A stretch of DNA of 64,000 bases, from NCBI GenBank assembly GCA_030248215.1, contig JASANG010004043.1, forward strand, positions 124,001-188,000, in the 5' to 3' direction. Each line of letters opens with the position of its first letter. Position 1 is the stretch's first letter. The translations under genes and the position numbers were made by a program. Source of the stretch: Enoplolaimus lenunculus. Lineage: Eukaryota; Nematoda; Enoplea; Enoplida; Thoracostomopsidae. The notes below the pieces were generated by a model. That model did no database searches. It was not told the origin of the DNA and was given only the letters and a program-made list of their open reading frames with translations. Positions 39,576 to 51,131 of the stretch are shown here, piece by piece.

Positions 39576-42210
39576 AGGCCTATAATACAGAGTTCTGAAT
39601 GCTCTGAATTCGCCCTTAATGCTAAAGTGGTTCGAGATCTTCCGGCTGCGCTCCGGTTTCGTTATTTTCAGTTTAAGTTTGAACTTTTACTGGTTGAATT
39701 TGAAATTACCCATCGTAAAAGTTGGAAACCATCGATCAAACATGGATTCTACTGCAGATGTTAGTCGTGGTTCGTCTCTGAATGACAGTTTGCTTGAAAT
39801 TGTATTGAATTATACTTGAATCACTTGACTGACTTTCGAAATATCAAATTTGATTTGACGAAACATTGAGATTATAGTGTAATGGCGTCGCCAAGATTTT
39901 GCCAAGGAGGTTTACTTCCAGAGAGTGCCCCCTGTTATTGAGTTGCGGACCGAGACCGCTATTTATTTTTAATTCACTTCATGCTAGTTGGACCCAACAC
40001 CATTCTTTTTTATATTGTTTCTTTTGCGCAGAACCAACTTGTTTCGTAGCATTTTTGTTGAATGATGATAACCATGTCCGTTCTTTCTAAAATTATTAAA
40101 GCTTATGCGAGTTGTCTGTATGTCTGTTACATATTTGAACAGAATAGGCCATCCTTCAACTTTGGTTTTTTCAGACACTAATTAGGACTTTGGACTCTAT
40201 TCACTTACGGAATCATACAGACTACTTTCGATTAAGACTCAAACTAGAAAGCCCCTCTTATTAATAATCTCTCATATTCGGGTCACTCAAACAAGCTATG
40301 AGAATACAGCAAATATTTGCGTAGGAGACGAATTATTAACCCAACTTTTCACGAAAAAGCTATTAAAACTCATTGACCAAGCTCACGTTTTTGCGATACG
40401 AATCGTGGGATACTATTGCACTTGGCAGCAATTACGGAGTCACTGGTGGGTATCGCTCCTACCATGCAGCTTTAACCCCCGCTAAACGACGCATTCTCCG
40501 CCTGTTATCGTAATAGTTTTATGCTTAGAAAATTATCTATATGACTGCTCAATAAATCTCACTCCCGCTACTAAAAATTCCTGGGGGCTGAACTGTGGGG
40601 TACAGTTAGATACCCGTTATCGAACGGTATCCCACACTCATAATATCACGTCATCTTTGTGATATATAAAGTGGTTCTGCTAGATGCCTTTTCTGGACCG
40701 GAAATTAACTTTTTGAAGTTTTGTTGGCAGCTATTAAATTACTTGAAAATGGTGTTATTGCTGTATGCTTTTATAGTCAAAATTGTTAGTTATTCACCAA
40801 AATGCAATTTGGTTTAAATCACAACTAATTTTAAAAATCAAACTAAAGGAAAACTGTTTATTCAAACATTTGTGTTTTTGGAACGAAATTCAAAATGGAC
40901 AAAATTTCAATTTAAGTCTGAGTAAGCAGTTTTCTATTTTGAAAATTAAGCTTTTCGGTTAAAAATTTGAAAGTTTCGCCCAACTTCGTGGTTCCAGTAA
41001 GAATCGCTTACAACTGTACCCGTGGCTACATGGCTAACTTAGCTATTCTTGCAAACTTTGCTCATGCGTGAGTAGAGTTGCCTTGCCCCCTCTCAAAATT
41101 ATTGCTCATGACCTTTGATTTCGAACCTTCCTCTGTATTGACGCTGATTATCGAAAAAACCCGAGCGGAAAGCGAGACGCATATTTTTGACCTGAATCTC
41201 CTATTGCAAGCTTGTATCGGATCAAGTGAAGGCTTTAAAAACGATTTTGGCTCGCAACCCCCCCTACGTATTAAACCGAGCACCCTAAAATTTGGGTTTG
41301 AGCGCAGCGACATCTACCTGGTGCCGCGGCTAGCACCTCCCTATACGGTCTACGGAGGCTTGTCCTCTCAAAGCAAGCATATCCAATAGGGCAAGAAATG
41401 TTTATAAGCTTTGGAATTAACCGTTAAGCAACATTTGGGCGATTCTAAAACTAGCAGTCTTTTTAGTGTGGACTGTGAAGTAATGAACCGGACAATTTCA
41501 ACAAAAGTAAAATCACTTTTCGCCAAACTTGCAAATTAAAAGCTGCTATTTTCACTTTTATCATGACCAAGTCATCAGTGTCAGAAACAGGATTTCCCGT
41601 AGGATATGATACTTTTTGCGTTCCACAAATTTACAGTTGTTAAGCGCGTTTTCAGCAAAAAATTAATTTTTCCAGAAAATATAACTACGCTGAACGCGCA
41701 AAGTTTTTGAATTTAAGTTGTATCGTCGGCGTATTTTTCGCCTATATGGCTACGAAACACATTTTGAGCTTCGCATGAACCATCTGCATCGCAAACTTTG
41801 CACCACGGCATTGCCAGTGGAAAAGATACATCCTCCCATCCCCGTTGGATCTGCCACTGCCAGTCATCACCAATCCCATTCTCTTGGTACGCTGCTTAAA
41901 AAATAAGTTACGGACTGTGGAAATTAATCGCTAAACAAATAACTGTATTGAAGCGTCCCTAAACCCTAATTGAGTCCATAAATGTCAATTAACCCTAATT
42001 GTAGCGAATAAATGACTCCAGGGCCAAATAATTTGAATTCGAAACTTAAAGCGTACTTAAATTTTGAAAGTACATTCCTAAGTATATCCTTGAAGTATCG
42101 CTCTGACACAAGACAAATAAAAACGTTTAATTCAACGGATAATTGCAGTACCCGGTATATATCAGTAATAACCGAATAACAAGGGGGGTACCCTCTGGAG
42201 AGGTCAAATA

Positions 42211-42953
42211 AATATCAGTCCCTCCCTCTTATTCGGGTCACTACAGTAGCATGAGAGAATGGCCATATGGCCTTCTTAGCAAATGCCTGGTGGGACAGTT
42301 AGAATTTGGGTAACTGAACCAAATGAAACAGTATATATTATGTAATGTTTTTCTAAATGTTGAGTAGTCGGTCTGGCTAATAAATTAAAATGACAGGGTC
42401 GATTTTGTTTGCAGTCCAGTTCTATCATATTAACTAGCCAAGTTGTCTCCGCTCTATATTGCTGTTTACCAAAGAAAACTGCAACAAATATCAAAGTTTA
42501 ATTTGATTGACAGCTCAAAAGATTTCTTTGAAAGTTTAAATAAAGATGTTATGGCTCAAAAATACCTGGTCGACAACCCCCACAAATAAAGTGACACATT
42601 GATGATAACATCTCGTTGTGCGTTTGAGATCTTCCGTTGAGCTGTATTATAAAGAATTCTAGTCTGGACATTTACTTCCATTCACTAACCTGAAATTCTC
42701 AATGGACGGCAAAGTTGAAGTAGGCAAAAGTTTTCAAAATTATTGAAAATCATACACGCGCGACGTCGAAATTTTGTTGAAAAGCTCCAATAATTTCATG
42801 TTTTGTCTGACCTGTGAATAGATTTTTGTCGCGTTTAAGATTCTTTTCTAGAAAAACTTCACAACTTGATATCATTGTAATCATACAGCAGATCCCTCTT
42901 CCTACCATAATTGTTTAATATCAGCCCCTCCTCTTATTCGGGTCACTACAGTA
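42211..42953. repeat. Duplicated ~36-bp motif
   Basis: The word atatcagyccctcc followed by ctcttattcgggtcactaca occurs at 42211-42247 and 42917-42953 with one or two differences. A looser version (tcatattcgggtcactcaaa) is at 40270-40293. No larger element was delimited between them. Confidence 0.6.
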
Positions 42954-45900
42954 TTTGTCTCAATAAGACACTAGCTTATAGAATAATGGCTGGGTTTCTC
43001 ACACTATTAAAGCACGACTTAGTACTTAAGTACGTGCCATGTAATTACTCAACTATTAAAACAAATACTTATCCACTGATAAAACGCGATATATTACAGA
43101 TTAACAGATCATGCATACCAACCTTGGTTTAATCGACATCGTAAACTCACGTTGCCTCCTTAATGCAAACACATTTGGTATTTATATAGCTCAGGCAAAA
43201 ATACTGAAGTAAGATTTCAGAAGCCCAGCCATCATTTCACAAACTCTCTTTTCAAACATTTTTTGGAGCTTTTCCTCACTGTAAATTCCAAGTTTACCAG
43301 TACGCAACTGGTACGTATATTATATTGGCCATCAATGTACCAACCCACTATAAGACCCACGCACCTCCAGAGTGGTCATTTGAAATTTTTTTTGACAAGC
43401 TCTCAAATAAATGCTAAATAGTGATCACTCAAACAAGATTAAATTTCTTTCATACATGGGCGGTCTTAATGAAGTGGGTACTCGACGGTCGATCGTTCTA
43501 AAACGTAACTCCTAAGATTGGGTGAAAGATACACGGTACTGTGGTTCATGGCTTCGTGTATATATTTGTTAAAATTTTTAATGTCAATTCTGTTTAATTC
43601 TTTTGGCCAAGTCCTATGCTCTTGAGTTTTGACTGTTTTTCGTCAATTTTTGAGTTGGCACATTTAATATCGATCAGGGGTGTAGCCGGGCCCGTAGCCA
43701 AGAGAGGGAAGGAGGGCGCAGCCTCTGGACAAATTTGAACACGCCTAGAAAATTTCCGACGTTGCTTGTTCGTCTCATTGAAAACCCTTGCATGCTGCTG
43801 CTGAAAATTTGTAGCCAACTAGCAATGACAGTTGTCTACGGATCTGGGTGTAGCCACGATTTTGATTTTGAAGATATTTATGTTTTTGTGAGCTAGCGTA
43901 TCAAGCGAGACATATTTTAACCCCAACGATTAGAGCAGGTTATTCTTAAGCCGAGCCACTTTCCTAATTCCTACAAAAATTTTTGTGATTGAGTCTTTCT
44001 TATTATTGACCTATTGTATACCACTCAGGCTTACGCCAAGTGTGTTTTTGACCAAAATGACTCTAATGACACACGCGAAGATGTCTCTTTTCGCGGCCAT
44101 ATATCTCGTGTAGTTACCCGTTCTGATGATTGAAATAAATATTGTCGAACTGGATAGCAATCAAAAAAATTTTGACGACCATAAGGTGGTCTCACATATG
44201 CACCACACGTCATAATTTTTGGGTTTGGTTTTTGTGACATTATGCCAGTAGGGCAGTAACATAGCTGGCCGGAGCAAAACAGAATCCTTTGTATCCATGA
44301 TCATCCGTGGACTAAAAATTTTTCAGATGGGGAATACATGCGGGAGAGATAAAACTAAGAAATCAACCAATAAATTATATCTTGGATTGTAATTCGGGTT
44401 AATTTACGATAGTTGTCCTGGCTCTTCTGGACTACAACTCACGTTTCGGTCTTTTCAGTTGCCAACCGACCGATGTAAATACTCGTTCGGGACGCAACAT
44501 ATCCGTCGAGCAATAAGCTTTACAACTCTTGCACACTTTCTTCTGATACGCTTAGGCTTAGGCAAGGGCGTCCCCACGGGGCGCATTGGGGTGCGTGCCC
44601 ACCAAATTTGTCTGCCGCCCTCAAATAGACTCGGTCTAAAAGTAAACAATCTTGAATTGCAGTTGTGCGCCCCCCCAAAGTTATACTGTGCCCCCCAAAG
44701 AAAATTTTCTGCGGACGCTCCTGAGCTTAGGATTGGGCTTACGTTCAGATAACGGATTATGTAAGCCTTTACAATAAACCTAAGGCTCAGCATTTGTTTA
44801 GTTTAAACGGTTGACTCCCCGCATTTATAGAGTAGTGTGGTAGTGGTACTTTTTACTTTCCAAACCGGCCCACAAAAGCCCTGCACTCAAGTATTTCTCG
44901 TGTTGGAACATCGAAAACGCAGTATCAAAATTACTCCATTACAAATTTTGGCTGGTCTGATAATTGAGCTGCTCATTGCGGTGGTTCGACGAACGACAGC
45001 CTCAAACCCGTCTTGTGTTCCTTAAAATTGCTAAGGATTCAGAAGATGACAGCCCAACGAATTGAAAAGTAAAAAGCACCCAAAAACTCTTCTATAAAAG
45101 TGAGATGGGGAGACTTTTGTGGGCGCACAGGCAACGTAAACAATACCCTCAGCCTTTGACTATATCTAAGCCTAAAGTCGTAACTATAAATGTCGGGGAA
45201 AAGTATACAAGAGCCACGAAACCATTACAACATATTGTTTAGCGACAATTTTAAAGTTTATAAATGTTTTTAAATTCCTGTCAAACGTATAATATTTATT
45301 TAACTTTGAGGATGGGCAGAAAACGAAGGAAAATTCGAAACCGGTGAATGAAAGCTCATTTAATCTCAGTTGCATTTGTTGCATTATACTCGTTTGTGCT
45401 TATGACTGGCGGGTACATTTGATGATTATTAATAATCTTTGAATGTTGTTTTCGTTATTGTTGTTGTATTACATACAACCCATATGACAAAATCAACTGG
45501 TTTTGTGTCAACAAAATGGGAGGGAGAACAGAATTTGTTTATTGCCGTCAAAAATCGTATATAATGAATGGAATTCGAGATAGCGTTTTTAATTTGTACA
45601 GTTCAGGTTTAGGATTAGGCTTTGCATTCTGCAGGTTAAGTTTAGGCTCAGGTTTTGGACTATTTTATGTTGTTTGCATCACGCCGTCATTGAGGGCGTG
45701 TATAAAAGCATGACATTCGAATGAGATGATCGGAAAGGGTAATGACAAGCTTAAATATGCAAAAAATTAGATGTAACTATTTTGGCCAAAAACGTTGTGA
45801 AAAGGTAACTGAAAACAAAATTTGTTACTAGTACAAGAAATATGTGCTTATGCTAAAACTTACAATTTTAGAAAGGATCCAAACTTTCGTTCTTTACAAC

Positions 45901-46633
45901 GTTCCTTATGAGATTTTGTAAGTATTCAGTCAGTTGCACTAAAAATTACATAAAACGTTAACGAGGCTTATATAAGCAATAAATATATGCAGGGTAAGGT
46001 AAACTGCAGGTGACAAAAACCGGAGCCGTAGCAGGAGGTGAAGCAAAATTAGGTAAATATAAAAAACGTAATCTGCTAAATTTAACAAACGAAAAAAATG
46101 ATTCTAGGCTTCTTTTTAACTATCGGTAAACCGCTCCCTCCCGATGGTTAAGTACATGAATACACCCCGTTAATATGAACAGCATTCACAGCAAAGCATA
46201 GCACAACACTAAAACTTTACTGTTTCCGATTTTCAGACCAATCAGACAAATTAATTGTTTCGCTGTTTCTTTGCTTAGTGATTTATATTTTCATTTATGA
46301 GAGTTTGAATTTTTTCATTAGTTATAATTTGTACTTTATTACATTTCATCGCTGTTGCTTACAACCTTGAAGCCAAAAATTTTCATTTTACACTGGGGAA
46401 AATGCAATAAATTGTTTTCAAAATAAACATTCAATATGAGCTGGTGGAGTGTTTATCGGCACCAAATGTAAATTAGAATGGAGCCAGAGGCAAACGGGAA
46501 AACTGTTGTAAAACTCTCCTTTGACGAAGATTTAGTTTCATGTATTTTTCCGTTTTTCATATAAAAATAAGCGTTATTGGAAAATTTCACGCAAAATGTC
46601 ATAACAATTTAAGAACTCTTGTACACTTCAGTT

Positions 46634-46800
46634 GGCCCATGTATAGAACAGGGCCGGTACAGTAGTATAAGCATATTCCGAAGCCTAAGCCTAAGCCTTA
46701 GCCTAAGCCTAAGCCTAAGCAAAAAAATTAGTCTAAAGATTAAACTGACTCTATTATAGCCCCTCCGGAAAACGATCCGGCCCTATTCTATACATGGGCC
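46634..46800. mobile_element. hAT MITE with TTAGGC hexamers and 8-bp target duplication
   Basis: A 167-bp element with inverted ends ggcccatgtatagaacaggg and ccctattctatacatgggcc. It is flanked by a perfect 8-bp duplication cttcagtt (46626-46633 and 46801-46808), the size made by hAT transposases. The interior holds cctaagcctaagcc runs, that is TTAGGC repeats on the other strand, and a tagtataagcatattcc box shared by all family members. No coding capacity. Confidence 0.85.
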
Positions 46801-47789
46801 CTTCAGTTTCTGGCAAAGTTTTCAAAATTTTCAGATTTTGGCATAACTTAGGTTTAGCATTAGGGTTAGGCTTAGGTTTAAGTTTAAGCATTTGTAGACA
46901 GTGTACAATAGCCAACTTAAATATTTGTGCGGAGAATGAACTCAGCAAAAAGCGAGGGTTTCGTGTTTTTTGTCGGACTGTCACCTTTTGACCTTGTTCA
47001 AGATGATGAGTTGTCATTTCCAATAAATTCTTCGCATAGGCATGAATGTAGCTTGCTTTGGTTTGTTCAATTGCGCTGAGGTAAATTTATGACAATACCT
47101 TTCAAAAATTGAAACACTCAACTGAGTTTCGTTCAGATAGAATTTTACGTGACTGTCTGTATTTTTGTACGTAACAGCGCCCAATGTATAGGTTAGGGTC
47201 GTAACAGTAGTATAAGCATATTCTAAAACCTAAGCCACTTACATTTTTCAAACCTTGCCTATGATTGATTTAGATATATCATAAGATTTGTTTTCTACGC
47301 ATAAAATAACCCCTAAAAAGTTTTTCTGTCAACTTATTTTCACCTTATAATAGATGAATATTTTACAATTTCAATTAATATTGCAGCTACATTTAACTAG
47401 AAATTTTTAGTTTTAAAATCAATTTGTCGCAATCATAAACAAAGGTTTTTTGACAAATGTTCTCCTTTCTATGATGAGTTCTCAACCAGCCATAAACTAT
47501 TTGTTTTTTATACCCTGTTTATATTGAATTTCGAGGTATATAATATTTTTCATGTTTTTTAAAATGGTCCCCTTAATACCCGCTGTCTACAATATTTGAA
47601 AAATAACACTGGCCCCCTCCTTTGGCATAGCGTGAATTTTATTCAAAGTTGGTATGGTTTCATATCTAATATTTCTGTGCAATAGGTCATCGGAGGTTAT
47701 TGTAGAACTTATTAAAAATTAAAGTGCCTTTAGTCTTATTTCTAGAGTTATAGTCCGGAATATTCACACAATCTCTTTTGTATCAAGGT

Positions 47790-48040
47790 GTAACCAGATA
47801 TCCGTTGAAGTTTCAAGTAAAAATCGATGTTCGTTTCGACAAAAATCGGTGCCCGTTTTCGTTTCCATTTCCATTTAAAGAAATACCGAAAATTTCATTA
47901 TTTTGGTGCTCATAACTTTGGTGTAAACATAATAAATCACTCAATTTTTCTTTCCACAAATTCTGTAATCGTTCTATTGGGAATAAAAATGACAAGATTC
48001 ATTCAAAATTTGCAAATGTTAAACCGATGTATAGCACAAG
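47790..48040. repeat. Copy of the CGGATAT dispersed repeat
   Basis: It begins aaggtgtaaccagatatccg and continues tgcccgttttcgtttccat; in reverse orientation this follows the family seen at 1376 and 34236. A further fragment is at 49430-49600 (gttttccgtttcc ... ctatttataccctg). Non-coding. Confidence 0.55.
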
Positions 48041-48109
48041 GACTTCCCATTTTCTAAGGTGGGCAACTTATGACCGGAGTGCAGCCCAGCCACTCCTGTG
48101 TGATGGCTA

Positions 48110-49400
48110 TGAATTCCGCTGGTTTGGTGGGAAAAACTACAAGCATAATTTTGGTTGGAAAAACTGGAAAGGGGAAAATTCTGACGGCTGAATCTTCTCT
48201 AGTCCGGAAGGGAAGCAGGTTCGGACACCAGGAACAGTGGAAAAATTATAGCATTTCTATAGGTCTCGTTGGATAGGAATGGTTTGGTTACTTTGTCTGA
48301 AAAATTAACATGTGTGGTTCAATTTGGAAACCGGCAAAATAGAAAAATGGAAAATACAACGTACGTATATGGTTCATTTGGGTTTGTAGGAAAAGTTGGA
48401 GGTGTACGCGAGTTTCGGAAAGCGGGAAAAGTGGAAAAGTTAAACGTATAGGCTTTCTCCAAGTCTGGTAGGTAAGGAAGAGTTAGGTTGGTCTGGCTGA
48501 AAAATTGGGATGTGTGGTTCGATTCGGAAAATGGGAAAGGGGGAAAGTAAAAACTCAAACCTAGGTATGCGATTTCTTTTGGTTGGCAGAAAAAGTTAGA
48601 GGTCTAGACAAGGTTCGGAAAACGGAAAAAGTGGGAAATTTGAACGCTTGTTTTCACGCGGTTTGGTAGGAAAACATAGATTTGGTTTGGAAAACGGGAA
48701 AAGTGGAAAGGTTAAAACGTATAGGTTTCCGTAGTCAGGTATCAGGTAAGAAAAATCTGAACAGTAGGTTTTGTTTGGATAACGGGAAAAGTGGAAAATT
48801 TAAACGCCTTGATTTTAACTTGATTGGTAGGAAAAATCTGAAGCGAAGGTTTTGTTTGGAAAACAGGAAAGGTGAAAAATTCAAAACGTACGGGTTTGGA
48901 TGGTTAAGTAGGGAAAATCTGAAGCGATGTTGCTCAAGGTAAATGCTTTTCCCATAAAACCCCCTGCGGTATAACAGGATACTAAAAGGATGGCGGCATG
49001 CCGCCCCAAGCCGCGCCCCCTAAGCATTATAATATTGAAACCGCGAAAACTTACTGAAATAGTTTTGAAAAGTTTGGTGCTTCAGTATGAGAACCGCTTA
49101 ACTGGACGCTTGGGGGGCGGCAGGCCCCATCCTGCTTAGTATAACTTCAAATCGCCGGAGGCGTCCAACAATTTGTCTTTGTCTTAATATACGTGAAAGA
49201 TTGTAAAGCTTCAGGTTTTCTTACCAACCCACGAAAAATCATCAGCGCTTAAATTTTCCACTTTGCCCCTTTTCCAAACAAACGTTACTCAACAGATTTT
49301 TCCTACCGAGCAAGGGAATATTCAGACGTGAATTTTCTACTTTTCAAGTTTTCCCAGCCAAAGTTAAGCATGAGTTTTTCACCTAGGAAACGGGAAGCCC
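48110..49400. repeat. ~85-bp degenerate tandem array that inverts
   Basis: From about 48110 to 48950 the motif tttggaaaacgggaaaagtg ... ggtaggaaaaatctg recurs at roughly 80-110-base steps, about nine times. At 49195-49370 the same motif appears in reverse complement (cagatttttcctaccg; cttttccaaacaaacg). The two orientations are separated by about 240 bases containing gcatgccgccccaagccgcg. The open frames across the array are by-products of its low stop density. Confidence 0.75.
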
Positions 49401-51131
49401 CAGTGCTATACATGGGCCAAAATTGGCGTGCAAGCTTTAATGTTTTGTATATTTTTGGAAATACCCTGTAAATCATACCTCAAATATATTGCCGGCAAAA
49501 TAAAACATCTTTTAAAATTTTGTGCTTCAGTATCCGTTTTCCGTTTCCATTAAATTTGATCGCAATTCGTTTTCGTTCTTTTTCTATTTATACCCTGCGC
49601 TGTATATATCCGCTGCTCCATCCATGTTTATTAGATAATATATCTCTTCAACTGGGTGCAATATCCGAAATTCACTAAAAATACAATGAATTCGAATCTA
49701 GCTTCCGTTGACAGTGAGAATCTACAAAACCTAAAAATTACGTGAAAGTTTTAATTCGTATCGCAAATAAAAATTATAACCTATTTTCCATTAAAAGCGA
49801 TAAAATAGCTTTAAAAATGAATGTTTCCGTTAAAAGTAAATTATATTTTCCTGATTATGGCTCCGGTTCCGGTATTTTTTTATGTAATTTCGGTTTTGCT
49901 CTGTTCTTCAAACATTGATATAGTTAAAACTTGTTAAATTGACTACATTTATCGTTATTTTTTGTGTATTGCACTGTGTTATAATTAAAGTGTGGTGCAA
50001 GTTATGGCCCTATCACTCATTTATCATTGATTTTCTGCCGCGATATGTGCCTTGTTTAAAATATTAACGATCAACTGATTTTTTTTGTTTCCGCTTTTCG
50101 AAAAACGTTAAGCTATAATTTTTAATATGTAAATAAATAAATGAATATATATAGAGAATCGAAATAAATACCATTCGAGTTTGCAGTAATTTTGAGGTAA
50201 AGCTTTTTAATTATCAACAAACAATACATTTGTCTTGATAAATGATACAAATTTACAATTTCAAAACCAATTTTTGCAACGATACATCCGGCGAGTTTAG
50301 TATAAAGCTTGTTTTAGATGGCTGTTCGCTTACCTCCTGATTTCCATGTTTTAATGCAAACTGAGCCAAGACTACTTTTAAGAAATGCAACGTTTAGCGT
50401 AAACCAAACCTGTTGCAAAGTTTAAAGCTTCATAATAACTTAGAGTCAAAATCGTTCATCAACTTTTAGAATATTCAATATTAAATTTTAAACCTACTAT
50501 TTAGCATTTTTAAACGGTAATATAAATTAACTAATAAAATCATTTTTCCCGTTTACCAATAAGTAATCTAACCAACGAAATTCAGTTCCTATGCTACCGA
50601 TACCTTGCGAAACTTAATCGTAGACTTTTTTCAACAGTGATTTGTTTGAATTTCACTAATGTAACGCCCTTTTACCTGTGTGGTCACATGTCTGCAACAA
50701 TGAGTTCCAACGATGAATATCTACTTATATACTGCCGTATTACCGCACATAAAAAGAACGATTACCTAATACGTCACAGAAAATTCATCACTTTTTCCAC
50801 CGAAGCGAACTAGCGGATTATATATAGTTCACATAAACTATGCACAATTAAACTGGAACGATGCTCATAATTACGTATCGTGGACGTTTTAGTGTTCTTA
50901 ACATAGATTTCAACGACTTAAACTGCTGTATGTACTCGAAAAGTTGGCTAACTGTTAATCCTTTCACATCATGGTCAAAGTGGTAACATTTATTTAAATT
51001 GCAACATTATTAATATTACCTCAATTTTTGTTGTCGCTTCGGATAATATATCTTTGACTCCGTTTTTATATAAAATAAACCCAATTGGACGATGCTCAAA
51101 CGCATCGGTGGCGTTCAAGCCTTAATAATAT

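Larger units (their letters stand above)
35879..51131. other. 15-kb region without a recognised gene
   Basis: Between the start of PSMD11 and the start of the carboxypeptidase gene I found no reading frame with a recognisable protein and no convincing exon chain. Open frames are short and mostly overlap repeats. Present are MITEs (38427, 39350, 46634), a repeated 36-bp motif (42211/42917), a tandem array (48110-49400), and further fragments of the CGGATAT repeat family. The rest looks like ordinary AT-rich spacer. Confidence 0.5.

Noticed and set aside
44459-44793. Overlapping open frames of about 100 codons on both strands
   Set aside because: No recognisable motif, no splice partners, and they cross CCCCC-rich and TTAGGC-like repeat sequence.
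46680-46725. Interstitial telomere or chromosome-fusion point
   Set aside because: The hexamer runs are short, mixed, and bounded by MITE inverted ends with an 8-bp target duplication.
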